Notes: a model not told the origin generated them from the sequence alone. Shown: positions 22,204-35,394, numbered from the stretch's first letter. The stretch is 64,000 nt of DNA from Ustilaginoidea virens (GCF_000687475.1 NC_057316.1:1550001-1614000); one strand, 5' to 3'. A program made the numbers and translations.

Positions 22204-23029
22204 GGCAAGGTGGGCTGCGGACTGCCGGCAATGCCTTTTGATGCCCCTGCGTGTGCGGGGGCGGCAACTAGCACCTTCCATCCCTCGGACCACGCAGCGA
22301 CGGCATCATCAGCGGCAGCAGCTGAGTTCAAGGTATTCGCCCGGCCCACGAGTAGCCTTTGCCGGCGTGTGCAGGCCAGCTGGCCCCGCTGCCTCCGATA
22401 CCCAGTCGCCAAACGCATCGCCGAACGCACCGCCGCATCGGATTGACGCTATAGGACGGACGGGCCTGCAGCCTGCCTCCGAGCCCGCTGCCCCTGGACA
22501 GTGCTGCAGACCAACACCGCACACGCGCGTCCGGACATGCCTCGCTCGGTCGCGCCTGCCGTTGCTTGACGACGCATCAGCAAGGCATCAAACCTTCACA
22601 TCAAAGCACCAACATCGGCATTTCCCAACAGCCTTCTTAGCAAGCACATGATAAGCATAGCTACAACTTCTCCCTACATCATATCAGGTATTCATTAAAT
22701 CACGGACCCGCCCCGCTCGGGGTGCAAAATCTTCCTGCAAAAACCCGGCCCTCACCCCGCGCCCCCTCCCATACGCCTGGCTCCCTGTTGCTCCCTCAGT
22801 TTACACCGTTTTCTTGGGGTATCCTCGACTCCCTGAATAATCCTACAAAGTCCCCCCCAATCTCCAATTCCCTCCCCCGGCCAGCTACACAAGGCAACAG
22901 CACAATGCCCAATCATCCGAGCGAGTCGTCCGCATCGCTCGAGACAACGTCCAAATCAACTCCGAGACCCCGCGGCTTCACACGTCCGTCAGTCGACAAA
23001 GAGACCGACCTAGCATCCTGCCGCGCGTG

Positions 23030-26000
23030 TCAAACTCCGCCACCCATAAAGGCCGCGAGATCGTCCAAATCAATGAGCTGCCGCTCAAAAGCCTGGCACA
23101 GTTCCGGCGCCGTCATATCCTGGCTCGTGGTTTGCCCGTCTTGCATCACGGCCATCCCGTTCGAGCCTGCGTCGGGGCTCTGCTGCTTCACGTCGGCGGC
23201 TTGCATGACCGCCGTAGGTGCTCCGCCAGAGGGAGGAGAGTTTGTGACGCTGGCGCTCGACACGCCCCCCGAGCCGCCGTTGATCGTCGTGACGCCGCGC
23301 CGAGGAATGGCGACGGGCGGCTCGCTGTCGCCCCGAGCGGATCCGGATACGGACCGACGGCTTGATCCGTGAGCCGCGGCCGTCTGATGGTCGTAATCCA
23401 TCACGTCAGGGTTGGTGTCGGCATTGGACGAGACCTCGTCATTGATGCCGCCGCCTCCGGATGACTTGTGCCGGGTCGACAAAGCGGCCGAGTTTCCTCC
23501 GGCGGCGGCGTCGTTGTTGAGAACTCGCTGCATGACGGTCAGATGTCTGAGCCAGGTCGAGATCAGTGGCCAGGTTTCGGTGCCTTCGTGCATGAACTTG
23601 AGCCCGTCTCTGACAATGTGAGAGGCCGTCTCGGCGGCGTTTGGCGGGGCAAGCCCCTTCAGGGACAAGTAGGCCACGGTAGCGCTGGCGGTGAAGGCGG
23701 AGAACAGCATCACAATGGGCAGGCAGGTCGGATGATCCTTGTCAGCCCCGGCTTCCACCGCGTTCAGGAGCAGGATTGTGCCGTGACAGGCTGTAAAGAC
23801 GCGATCGACGAGATCATGGCACCGGGGGCTCAGCCGGAACGACTCGAGGTCAAAGTTCTGGGCAGCAACGTCCTGAAGCAAGCGTCTCCGGTGGACAAAG
23901 ACGGTGGCGCTGTGCAGCAGGCAATGCAACATGGCAAAGGTGTAGCCCGAGCCCATGGTCATGTGCAGGTTGATTTGGCCAGGCTTGTCCACAAACTGCA
24001 TCGGCAACGAGGCTCGAAGTCCCTCAATCTTGGCAACGAGCTCGGTGCAGTCTTCCTCCCGGAACGTGTGCAGGGTGGTGGCCGTCAGCATGCTGACAAC
24101 GTCGCGCCAAATGGTCGACGCCAGGACAATGTAGCCAAACTCGCCCACCTCCCCGCTCGCAGAGTGGCTAGGGGACAAGGCAGAGTGGCTAGGGGACAAG
24201 GCAGCGTGGCCAAGATGTTGAGGCAGGGTCTTGACAGGGACGGCGTTGCCAAAGGCAAAGTTGATGTCCGAGCATGGAAGGGACACGTCCGCTGTGTCTT
24301 GGAGTGCGAGAGCAGAGTAGCGACCTGGGGTGCTGGTCAAGAGGCAGTCGAGTATGTAAACAAGCCACAATGTGCGCCGGAGCGACTCGTCGCGAAGAAA
24401 CTGGTCGGTCTGATCAGAGGAGTGATGGGTGTTCAAGATGCGATACATCTGGAGCATCCGAGCTGCTTGTCCGAGGTAGATGTAAGCACGCACGGCATTC
24501 CGGGATCCCCATTCATGTATGACGATGAGACATAGCGCCTGGATATCTGCCAGGTTGGGATGATCCAAGTTTTGGTTGATGAGGGAAACGGCCTTGGAGG
24601 CATATGTTTCGGCGGCTTGAGTAGGAGAACCATGACGACGAATAAGAGCCGGGGAGCTTCTGGAGATTTATCAGCACAAGGGAGTGATACGGATAAGAAC
24701 ATTGAGTGGGCGACGACAGAGGCTGCAAAAAATAAAGAGAGAAAAAGAAAAGGAACGGGGGGTGGGGAGGAGGTATTATTCACAACGCATCTATAGTTGC
24801 AAAGGGGCATCACGGTGACGAGAATCGGAAAATTGGGGCTGATGTAACAAGTCGGCCGCAACTCCTGTTGACAAATGCCACAAGGGGAAAAAAAATGGGG
24901 GAAACACTGACAAGAGATTCACAACTTACCGTGCTGCACAAGTCAGGAGTCCGTAGACAAGACTAGACTCTAAAGTGGCATTTTTGAGCTGTTGGACAAA
25001 AGAGGGCTTGTGGAAAGCTACACAGGCTGGGAAAGTCTTGGAGACGACCCGCTCGCATTCTCCAATGAGTTCGGGTGTCAACCTGAGGCAGAGGTTTATG
25101 TCAGCACAGTCAACAAGTAAACAGCAGAACAACAAGGCCACCATCAGACCACCAGCCCACCAGCACACGCAAGGCGACAAGGCCACCCACCAGGCCATCA
25201 GACCACCTCGAGTCTGACGCGACCGCGACCGCGACCGGCCACCGCCACTGGCAGCAGCTCTTGGGCTCAGGGAAGCACGCAAGCGGCGACGGCGGCGGCG
25301 GCGGCGGCGGCGGATGAAAAAATGAAACAGGGGTGGAGGGGGAGGGTGCTGCGCATGTGCGCGCGTGTTTGCCTGGGGACAAGGTTGCGGACGAGTAATG
25401 AAACAAAGTACGGTCGGGTAGCCGTGCAAGAACCGACAGGCCCGACAGGCTGCAGGGCAGGTGGCTCGGTGCCATGTGTGCCAAACAGCACGAGCTTTGC
25501 CGGCATCTCGGAGGGCCTTGGTAGGCTTGGAGAGGGGGGAGGGGGGGGGGGGGTGAGGGTCCGAGCCAAGAGCAGGGCCGTGGTGAGGTGTGGCGGGAAG
25601 GACAGCGCCAACGGGCCTCTGAGCTCCCGGGGGGTGAAGCGCTGTGCAGTCGCCAACAGAGACAGCTGGTGGCGAAAGAGGTGGGGGGGGAAAGGGATAA
25701 AAAGGAAGGGGAAAAAACGAGAGAGAAAAAAAAAAAAAAAAAGAAAAATCGGACTGTACGGGACGGGGAGGCTGCAACGTAGGTATCGAGAATGCCACGG
25801 GAACGGCACACTTACTTTTCTGGTGTGACCTGGACGTGTCTGGCCGAGGCAGATGGCACAACGGCTTGTCTGCTGCCCTCTGATGCGCCGGGCCCGGCAG
25901 CCGGGATGTTGTCGCGCGCGGCGCGATGGGGGTTTGCGTGGCGAGCTGGGCTCTGGCCGTGATGATGAGCCATGCTCTCCGAGGGCAGGTAGCACTCGTG

Positions 26001-26132
26001 CATGCCCTTTGCGCAGTTCTTGCAAGGAGCGCGGCCATTTTCGTAGACGCACTTGGTCTTTCCTTTGCGGCAGCGAACACAGGCGCCGCCCGCCCTGAGG
26101 GCGGTTGAGCGCACCACTCCGCCCGAAGACAT
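23030..26132 (-). CDS. Zn2Cys6 transcription factor with fungal MHR domain
   Basis: A nuclear sequence-specific regulator. Exons are 25816..26132, 24930..25082 and 23030..24659; total 699 aa, in frame across both junctions (VTPEK-LTPELIGEC and LLTCAAR-SSPALIRRHG). The N-terminal zinc cluster is ACVRCRKGKTKC...CKNCAKGMHEC with spacing C18-x2-C21-x6-C28-x8-C37-x2-C40-x6-C47, followed by an HHHGQ-containing linker. Exon 3 opens the middle homology region (AAETYASKAVSLINQNLDHPNLADIQALCLIVIHEWG...), with LRRTLWLVYILDCLLTSTPGR further on. The C-terminus is Ser/Gly-rich and ends with a short acidic helix (FERQLIDLDDLAAFMGG), a possible activation segment. Intron 1 is 733 nt, intron 2 is 270 nt; both are long for a fungus. 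The start could also be further upstream (26246). Target genes are unknown. Confidence 0.88.
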
Positions 26133-26257
26133 AGGTGGACTGGACGACAGCTCAGCGGGTGGCGAGGACGAACGGGGGAGAGCGGGGACCGCGGTGCAGG
26201 ACCAGACAGACGCGATCCAACTCTGCCAAAGGGCAAACAAAATCAACGCGCGCGCGG

Positions 26258-26322
26258 TGCCTGTGGGTGCCTGTGGGTGCCTGTGGGTGCCTGTGGATGC
26301 CTGCGGGTGCCTGCGGGTGCCG
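26258..26322. repeat. (GTGCCTGTGG)n decamer array
   Basis: About six copies of GGTGCCTGTG/GGTGCCTGCG upstream of the TF start codon. Confidence 0.85.
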
Positions 26323-28972
26323 GCCGGTCACCGACGACGAAATGGATAGGATGAGAATCGCGTCGCGCCGAAGTTGGTGACGATGGGAAGGGCGACTCCG
26401 GAGAGTCGACCAGCTTTCGCCGTGGGTTTTATCGGGGAGGGAAGGGGGGGGAAAGGGGAAGAGGGGGGCCGGCGGCAGGAAGGGTAAGTAAGGAAAAGAC
26501 AAGGAAAAAAAAAAACAAATAAAAAGGCTTTTTGTCTCAGGCGGTCAATGACGCGTGAAGGGGAGAGGGAGAAACAGGAGCACTGGCAGTGATGCGCCGT
26601 CGGTCTCAGTCTTTCTATTCCAAGGCGTCCACGGGAGTCATGGCGGGCGAGGAGACGGTGAAGGGGGAGAGTTTGGACGGAATGAGAGATTTAAGAGAGA
26701 AAGAACAAGAGGGAAGGGGGCGGGAAAAAAAATTAGGATGACGAGGCGATGCGGGTGAGGTAGAGCGAGGTAGCGAGGCAGACACGGACGGGCGGCGGAC
26801 CTCTGGGAGAGGGCGGGCGCCTCGACAGGACGGGGAGGGGGAAGGAAAGCTTCCCAATCCAACACAAAGGCACGGGCGGATCGGCTTGCTATGCCGGGCC
26901 AGGTGCTCCACTCCAGACCCCCATCAGCCAGCTCTCTGCCCTGGCTGCACTCCGTACGGTGTACCGAGTACATGCCACGCCCAAGCAAACCTTGACTCCA
27001 TGCCCTTGACTCCACCTGACTGGCACGGAGCATCCGCGATTCCGCGATTCCGCCATCCCACGCAAGGCGGCTCAGCTTGACAAGCAGCGGCGGCCTGGGC
27101 ACGACTCGCTTCGAGGGCCACACCGCACGCCCACACCGCACGCCCACGCCGCACGCCGGAGCCGGATGGGGCTGGGGCTGGGGCTGGGCTCGATTCGACT
27201 CGACTGCTGACTTTGCGTCCAGGCGCTTCCTCCGTCGGCCATGCCCCTCTGCCTGCAGCGTCTTGCCATCGAGTTTAGTCCCTGCGTCGAAGCCAGGTAC
27301 CTAAGGTAGGTACCTAAAAGTAAGAGGTACCGCGAGTGCCTTTGGGAGGTCAACTGGCGCCCAAGGTAGCCACGGCCAGCGACTTGGTATTTCGCAATCG
27401 ACAGCAAGCAGGCGGCCAGCGGCCAGCGGCCAGCGGGCAGTGGGCAGCGGCCAGCGGGCACCGAAGCAGGCTGGCCGGGGGGGGCTCCTTCCTCCCCCAA
27501 CCCCAGCCTTCTGCGCCTCGAGCTGCGTTTGCCATCCAACCCCCTCTAACCGGCCGATGCGGCTGCGGGCTCGTCGGTCGTCGACCATGTTTGTTTGCAA
27601 CTTTGCACCCCAAGACTCTTCACTCTAGCCAATGCCGTCCGCGTTTCTTTGTCCTGCCCCTTTGACCCTTTGACAGGGGTTGGTTTGGGTCGATGCCGTC
27701 CAACTACGGAGTACTCCGTACCCTTTCTCTTCATCATGACTTGTTGATTTTTCTGCACCCGGGTTCGTCTCCTGCCCATCGCGAAAGCGTCAAACTGACA
27801 AACAACCGTACCGTCTCCCTGCTGCCGCCCTCCGTGCTGATGACTGGCCCGTGAGAGCCGCCTTTGCAGAGACGGGTGCCTAGCCTGGGGTTTAAGCAGA
27901 GACATGGCCGCGGCATTACCCGACCGAGCTCGAGCTTTTGGAATCCGCAATCCTGTTCCAAACCGACCCAAACGGGCCAAACCAACCAGGGGCCAGGGTG
28001 CCGCTGCGCTGCCGCTGCCGCTGAGTCGTTTGACACTGACAGCAAGGTTCACCGTTCCGGTCAGTCAATCTTGGCGACTTGGGTTGGGAACTTGGAACGC
28101 GTGAGCGGAACGGAGGACGGAGCTGACCTGACGCAACAAACGTCCGGCAGGCCGCAGCTTGGCTGGGTCCTACCGTCTGACTCCCCCACGTCAATCCTCC
28201 CTCCCTCCCCCAGCCCTGCTTGGCGGCCGCGAGAAGCTATTTTTACACAGCAGCTTCCTTGGCCCGTACCGACTCCGTGCATCCTCGCGCGGGCTTCCCA
28301 AAAAAAAAAAAAAAAAAAGAAGTAGAGAATAAAAACGAAAAAGCTCGGAAAGCTGACAAGCCTCCTTGTGCAACGATAATGGATAATTCTAGACGATCAA
28401 ACGGCCAATCGTGTCTGCGAGGCCATGGCTGCCATGTTTCCCGCAGGTGTGTGCTGTGTTGTCGTGTCACCCCTGGACGCGATGGCTCCTGCCAATGCGC
28501 GTTCCATTCTTGCCGTTTGCGCCTTCCGGAGGGGGAGAGGGGCTGCTGGGTTGGAGCGGGAGAGACCAGACGAGACCAGACGAGGCCGCCCCCAGGAAGG
28601 CACGGAGAACCGTACAGTGCAAGTAGTACGGAGTACCGGTGCCGTGAAGGGGAAAAAGAGAATGGGCAGCCGGGGTTGGAGGGGGGAAGGAGGACATGAG
28701 AGAGAGGCCCAGTCCCAAAGCCGGCGAATAGGCTGCTGCCCGGGGTGCCCCGGTTTGGATGGCCCGGTGCAACAGGAAGGCACCACCAACATGAGAAAAT
28801 TTGCCAATTTGCTCGTCGATTCGGCCACGACGTTTGCCTTGTCATTCTTTTTATCCCATCTTTCTCTGCAAGGGCCCCTTTTCCCCTCGATATCAGATGC
28901 AACCCGCCTGAGGCGACGGAGGAGCCGATGGAATCAACATGATTATCACGCAGGACAGAGGGAGAAGGAGGT

Positions 28973-29002
<30 letters not shown>
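28973..29002. repeat. G30 mononucleotide tract
   Basis: Followed by four imperfect CCATGCCGCCT units up to about 29062. Confidence 0.9.
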
Positions 29003-29003
<1 letters not shown>

Positions 29004-31221
29004 TGCACGCCCGCCTCCATGCCGCCTCCATGCCGCCTCCATGCCGCCTTCAAGCCCGCCTCCATTCCCGCACCGCGCGCGACAAGCAATGAGCAAGCCG
29101 ACAAAGTCTCTCGCTTTCTCCGACCGCGTCAAATCGAGCAGCCCGACGGCCTTACTCTTGCTCCTCTGTCCTTTTTTTTTTTTTTCGTCTTATCATCCCT
29201 TCTTCACCCTTGTCTTTTGATGTGTGTGCGTGTTCGTGTTTCGGGGGGGGGGGTTTTTTTTTTTGCCTTCTTTCCCACTCGGAGCGCAAAGGCGTCCTGA
29301 CGGGTCCCCTCACCTCCGAGCTTGAGCTTGATGGATGCCGGCGTCCCCAACCCAAGTTTCTTTGCCGAGGAGGGCTGTGAATCATGCCGGATGAAACGAG
29401 AGAGAGAAAAAAAACGAAAGCCTGCCGGACATGTCACTTTGGTTCGGGCAGCACGGTGCAGACGGGCCGTCGCATCCCTTTACGCCGCGGCAGGGTTGCA
29501 ACTCATGCATTCCAGAGTCCAGACATGTCGATTCCATCGATTCATTGCCTGGAGCATAATTGGGTAATCTCCCGGTGAACTGCCCAGTTGTCCGTTCACT
29601 CAAAGCGTCGACAGCCGACGAAGCAAGGGGTGGTTGCAACCAGTGACCGTGTCACTAGGCCTCCTGGTTTGCCAAGTGAAAACAGGTAGGTACCAGACAT
29701 ACTTGCATGTTATTTCTCGGCAAGTACGGAGTACCTAGAGTGAAGAGGACCTCCCGAACCTTGCAGCGGCCGCTGGTGGGGCCGAGAAGCCTTGGGGCGC
29801 CAACTCAGCCAAGACAAGTCGCCGACAAACTCGTGGAAAACTGGAAAACTGGTTCGGCCCAGGTTGAGGGCTCGACGGGATTTCGCCGCCAAGGTCGCCT
29901 CGCATGCGCCTTTGCGTGGCAGCACTTTCTGCCGGCTCAGAACCCAAGAACCCAACTCGACGATCGCCTCGACAAACACGGGCTGGCTTCCGTTCGGTTG
30001 AAGCTCATGGGTTATCGTGCGCGTGCCGAATAGCTCGTGCACAGCGGCCAACAACTGGGTTTCTTCGCCGGCCTCTGGACCCATCATCGGGGCCATGCCC
30101 AGCCGGAAGTGTACTTCCCCCCCCCCCTCCCCCCCCCTCTTCCACCCCCCTCTTTGGTAGCCGTGCTGTGCTATCCACCGTGGCAAGTTTCGTCCGTGTT
30201 TCGTCCGTGGCTTGCAATCTTCCTTGTCCGTCAAGTATTTTTCCGCGTCCGAGGCTGTGATTGGACGTGCCTTGTCCATCAGGATGCTCGGACCCTGTCA
30301 CCGGGCTTCCGGGCTGCAATATTCGAGCACTGAATCGATCACTCAACTTTCGCCGTCGCGCCGAGCAAGACGGACGAATGGGATTGCCATTTTCTGGGCC
30401 ACTGTGGCGTGGGCCTTTGCGTTTTCCGGTGCAATCACATCCGCCATTCACGAAACGGGGCGTCTTTGTCCAGTTACTCTTTGTCCAGACTCCAGCCCGC
30501 AAGCCCCGTCCATCCCTCCAGGCTGATGATGTGCGGGAAGCCGAGAATCGTTGTCCAGACCGTACCGTACCGTCTGTTCGGCTTCCGGTTGACGAGGACG
30601 CACCTCTGAGACGGTGGCGACCCACGTTTGCCCCAAATGGCTGCTCTTGCTTTGATTCGCTTCCGACATGGCGCTCGATCCTCTTCGTTATCCCCTCCTT
30701 GATTTCGCAAAACCTTCCTTCTGCAAGCATAGTGCGCATTCCGCCGTCGGGGTGGGTTGGTTCTCCCGTGCTCCCGCGACCGGCAACTTTAGCCCCTAGA
30801 CAGGGCCAGTCAAATCTGGGCCGAAACGTTGTCACCTCTCGGCGCCTGAGACCGGCGCAAATCTGCAGGGAGGGAAAAAAGAATAAAAAAAAAATAAAAG
30901 AGTCACCAAGAAGAAGGGGGGCCGCCGGTGGGGAGGGCGGGGGGTGGAGGTTGGATGCGACTCGTTCCGGGCTTCCGCATGACCAGCATTCGGTCGGCAC
31001 CGTTGATTTGATTGCTCAGTCACCAGTCCGTCGGCGTATGACCCGCTGATTCGGTGCGACCCCCGTTTGTTCTGACCAGGGTCCAAACAAGCAGTAATAA
31101 GTCAACGCACAAGATTTCTCGCCAAAGACGGCTTTGCGTGCACAGATGAATCGGAGAAGTGAGGCTTTCAACTCGAAGCACTACAAAAAGCCCTGTTGAT
31201 ACCAACAACCATCGTCGCAGG

Positions 31222-31223
<2 letters not shown>

Positions 31224-31262
<39 letters not shown>
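31224..31262. repeat. A39 mononucleotide tract
   Basis: Lies 50 bp beyond the stop codon of the DUF4139 gene (minus strand). No target-site duplication was obvious by eye. Confidence 0.9.
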
Positions 31263-31265
<3 letters not shown>

Positions 31266-31310
31266 GACTGCACAACCGTAACCATTTGTTCCTCTTCATC
31301 TCCCCCAATT

Positions 31311-33412
31311 TCAACATGGATATGTTCCGGTGGGGAAAGCGATGCCATACTCGAGTGTCAAGCGAACAGCCTTGCCAGGATTCAAGCTTACGTCCCAACT
31401 GACCTCGCCATCCTTCTTCAGCCTGGCCTTGGCGGTGCCCCATTCCTTGTTGTCCCGACCCTCGAGTCCTGGAGACCCAGCCCGAACTTCACCTGCTCCG
31501 AATGCCACGCCTTGAGGAATCAAGACTTCTATTCTTAGCTTCTCGTCCTGGGACAGGGGCGTTTGATCGAGCACCACGAGCGACGTGGGCTTCCCGGACG
31601 AGGCGCGCGTGTTGTGCAGAGTAATGTTTCTCGTAAAGACGGCCGTGTTCTCCTTGCTGAACAGTCCGGCTGTTGCCCGCTGGATGATGGGCTTGGGATA
31701 CGTGACCTTGATGGCAGGGTCCACGCCCAGGCTCAGGGTAAAGGCTTCGCCGGCACTGCAGCGCGGCAGCGTGGTTCGGCCCATGAAGCTTCCGTCGAGC
31801 GTGAGACCCGCCCGGCCCTTGAACAGGGTCATCCTGCTGGTGTTCTTGAACCTGGCCTTGAGGTACGCCACCGGCTTGTACTTGGCCACGACCGTGTGGC
31901 TGTAGGCAATGTTGGCAAAGCGAATGTGCGCAACGCGCTGCTTGGTCGCGACCGACTTTGGCACCAGCGTCTTGAGTCCGGGAAGCTCGTAGGTCGAGGT
32001 CAGACCCGTCTCCTCCATGACCGAGTCTGCCGCTTCCGACTCTGGCTCGGAGCGGTCGTCGGCATCCTCGTCAATCATGCCCATCTCCTTCTCCTTCTCG
32101 CTGGTCATGGTCATCATCTTCTTGGCCCGGGAAACCGACCTCGGCATTTCGCGTCGATCGACCGAAGCTTCCGTGCCAGCGGCGCCGAATCCCCCGGGGG
32201 CGACGGCGGAGGCAGCGGCACTCCCGAAAAGCGCGGAAGAAGATCTTCGCTGCGCGTTGGCGGCCATGAGCGATGATGACGACAATGATGATGATGCAGG
32301 AACAGGAGGCGGGGGGAGCGGCGGCGCTATGCTACTCTCAAAAGCCTGTGCCTTTGCCTTCTTCTCCATTCTCCGGTGGCTCTGAAAGGCGGCCAAGGAG
32401 CCGACTTGGTCCGGAACACCAAACATGTCGCTCCGGGGCTTTTGCTGCCAGGTCTGCTTGTGCTTTGCCAGGTAGGCGTTTGTGCTGGACATTTCGTCAT
32501 GGCTGCGGGCAATCTGTTCGTGACTCTGACCGTAGCCAAAGGGAGGCGCACCATGGGCGAGGCCGAGGTACCACGGATTCAGGGTAGGGATGGCGTCGTC
32601 AAGTCCGGAAAAGGTGGCCTGCGAGGTGGAAAGGACGATTTTGCAGTTTGACCAGGCCTCGGAGGTGGAGTTGTGGAGCTCGGCGTCGAAGCTGAGCGTG
32701 CCTGCACCGTCGACGGTGGACAGCTGCAGATCGTAGCTGGGTGCCCAGTAAGCAGACGAGGTTACGTACGACAAGACGAGACTACACCAGACGGGGGCGG
32801 CGGCGGCGGCGGCGGCGGCGGCGTCAGCATCAGCATCACTCCCCGCTGGCTTGGAAAGACGCGTGTCGCCGGAGACGGATGTGGTCGGGGAGCCGGCCGG
32901 GGTCATCACGTCGTCGGTCTCGAGCGTAATCTTGACTGCGTAGCAGAACTTGGGCCAGAACTTTTGCCTCTCGGCGCGGATGCGCTGCTTCTCCTTGCGC
33001 CTCTCCTCGCGCCGGCGAGCCTTTGTGAACAGGTCCTTCTCCTTGACCCTGCGGGCCTTGTCCTTTTCCCTTTGGGCTTTTGCCCGGGCCTTGTCGTCGA
33101 TCTTTTGCAGGCGGTAGACGTCGTCAAGCTGGTCCTCGATCCGGTCGCTGATTTGTCGCAGGTCCTTCAAGCCAGACATGTAGTCGGCGTAGGCCACGGA
33201 GCGCTGCTCCTTGTACGTCTGCAGGCAGTCTTGGATGACGACGCCTCGCTTCCTGTCCAGCGTCTTGCCGTGGGCGTCAAGCAGCCGCAGACGGCTCTCG
33301 GCACTCGCAACCGCCTCGTCGGCCAGCCGCCGCGCATCCTGGAGCGCCATCAGCTTCTCCTTTGCATCCCTCAGCTCCGCGTGCTCTCTCCACCGCCGCG
33401 GCTCGTCATCCT

Positions 33413-33446
<34 letters not shown>

Positions 33447-33728
33447 TGAGCCGTCCGTGTCCGAGTCCGGATACACCTGCTCGAAAATGTCCCGGTTGGG
33501 CCGGGCCTCGACGCAGACGTCGCTGATGGTCAAGGCGACGGCGCCCTCGATCTTGACCGAGTCCTCGTCCACGGTGGGGCTGAGGCCGCAGATGGTGACG
33601 TGGTTCGTGCCGGGCTTGAGGGCGACGTTGGCGATGTCGCGCCGGACCTGGGCCCTGGTGGGGAAGAGGGTGACGGAGCGGGTGGGCAGGTCTCTCAGGT
33701 GGTAGTCGATGGTGTTTACGGAGTCCAT
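31311..33728 (-). CDS. DUF4139/DUF4140 domain protein (mucoidy-inhibitor-A-like)
   Basis: A conserved protein of unknown function, 805 aa in a single exon. The N-terminal DUF4140-type segment (about 15-115: RSVTLFPTRAQVRRDI...LKPGTNHVTICGLSPTVDEDSVKIEG) is followed by an acidic Asp/Glu tract (about 95-108) encoded by a trinucleotide run. A long charged coiled coil follows (about 110-265, rich in K/R/E and including EKDKARRVKEKDLF). The DUF4139 body contains VLSYVTSSAYWAPSYDLQLS, then WSNCKIVLSTSQATFSGLDDAIPTLNPW. After a low-complexity Ser/Pro insert the C-terminal beta-rich part has VAYLKARFKNTSRMTLFKGRAGLTLDGSFMG. Start ATG 33728 is the only one before the conserved N-terminus. Confidence 0.9.
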
Positions 33729-35358
33729 GGCGATAGGGGGAGGGGATGCGAGCTGGTGGGAGGCCGAGGGGAGGAGGAGCAGTATGGAGGAGAGGAGAGG
33801 CCTGGGGGTGGCATGGGGTCAAGCGGGCGTGGTGAAGTCTGGCGCGAAGGGGGGGGGGTGGGCGTTGGACGGCAGGGGTGCTGGGCTCGACGGGTGCTGC
33901 GTGGCGTGCGGCTTTATCCAAGATGCTGGAGTTGGGTAGAATCTATGCACCCACTAGGCAGCAACGAGGGCGAGGGGATGCGGGACGATTGGGCGCGTCG
34001 CTGTGGTTGTGGTAGTGGTTGCGGTTGTGGTTGTGGCTTGTCTTTAGCCGCAAGTCACGGCCTGAATATTCTTGGACTGGCGTGAGGCCGTGATGCCGCA
34101 AGTGACGCGCGGCGTTCCACAAGCTCCAGGCAGCAAAGCTTAGCAGCTGGCCACAGCCAGTTGCCAGCGGGCTGCCGGGGCTGGTATGGCAGCCGCGGTC
34201 AACTGGCCTGTGGCGCTGCCGAAAGCGGACTGGAAGCCTGGAAGCCTTGAAGCCTTGAAGCCTTGGGCACCAGCCCCACGGCTTGACGGCTTGACGTCAG
34301 AGGATGCTTGGGCAGGACGCATCATTTGCATTGCCTGGGGCGCGGCCAAGTTTGCACCGTGCGACTCGACAGCTTCCAGCTTCCAGCGACCAGCATTTTG
34401 CATTTTGCCCCGTTCCAATTGATTCTGCCGAGGCGGTGCCGCCGCCCCCGCCCCCCCCCCCGAAGCTCCGACTTTCGCCACAGGTAGGTCGCGCCGCCAC
34501 CCTGGCGCCCAGCAGCCTCCAGGATCCCGGCCCCCGCCCCCGGTCTGAAGTTTGAACCCCGGTTTCCCATGCGCGAACGTTATGTTTTTCTTTTGGCCCC
34601 CGACGTGCCGTGCGCAACCAGAGAGCCGGAAGCAGGGAAGAAACAAACGCAGCAAGGGGCGCGCCCCCCCCCCTAAAGAAAAAAAAAAAAAAAAGGAAAA
34701 CTGTGCTGGAGGAGCCAACCCCGCAGCGCGGCCTTTGATGCCCGCCGTCCGCCGTCCGCCGTCTCTCCCACCGAGTACCGCGTTCCGCGGAGCCCAGAGG
34801 CTGCCCAGAGGCTGGTTTCGGGTGCTGCGGCAAAGGCCGAGGGAGTCCGAGGTGGGGAAGAGCAAAGAAGACGACCAAGTTACGAGTCACGTTGTCTCAT
34901 TTGCTGCGTGGGAGGTTTGAAAGCGTGGCATTGCGTATCGTCTGGGCACGTTGACCTTGAATATAGGCACCGTCGTCGCCATCACGTTGGAGACGCACCG
35001 TCGTCGTCGTCGGTTGTTTTCGTTTTCCCGGGCAAAGGAGAGTGGGTTTTGCTCAAATGTTGTTGTTGCAGCGCGGTGCCACGCGGTGCGGTGCCGGGTG
35101 AGGAGACCGACCCCCGACCCCCGACCTGCCGCAAGAACCAGGCCGGGCGGGCGCACAAGGTCAGCACAGTGCGGGATTACATAATCATCGCTCACGGAAA
35201 TGCAAAATTCTGCTGCTACATTCCGAAATTCTAATTTGAGACCAGCTACATACCAACTACCAACTACCAACTACCACTCGCGTATATACCGTTATGCAGT
35301 ATTGGCGAGCTACTTCCAGCAGGCGGCGTGCGGCCTTGCTCCCCGGAACGCCATCAAG

Positions 35359-35394
<36 letters not shown>

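Larger units (their letters stand above)
20718..23029. other. Long JEN promoter region / TF gene 3' flank, repeat-rich
   Basis: 2.3 kb without a recognised gene. It contains several microsatellites: CTTTCTTG octamers (about 20754-20812), ATGCC pentamers (21390-21421), a GATGCT/GCT array (21865-21929) and a C21 run (22183-22203). GTACTCCGTA lies at 21695-21704. Overlapping ORFs, including a poly-Gln reading of the GCT array, show no domains. Confidence 0.6.
26133..31310. other. 5.2-kb gene-poor region upstream of the TF gene
   Basis: No ORF here shows a recognisable domain or a convincing exon structure. Features are a decamer array (26258-26322), a GCCAGCG array (27410-27455), TACGGAGTACTCCGTA at 27705-27720, further TACGGAGTAC copies at 28627-28636 and 29725-29734, an A19 run (28300-28318), G30 (28973-29002) with GCCGCCTCCAT repeats after it, and A39 (31224-31262). 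A long regulatory region or non-coding transcripts are possible. Confidence 0.55.

Noticed and set aside
23468..24535. 355-aa plus-strand ORF inside the TF gene
   Set aside because: Antisense shadow; the minus-strand frame carries the MHR domain.
24926..26236. 436-aa minus-strand ORF reading through TF intron 1
   Set aside because: It is in a different frame from the zinc cluster and mostly low complexity; only its last 51 codons (exon 2) are real.
29710..31000. Overlapping ORFs of 189-331 aa on both strands
   Set aside because: No recognisable motif, conflicting frames, homopolymer-encoded stretches; treated as gene-poor DNA.
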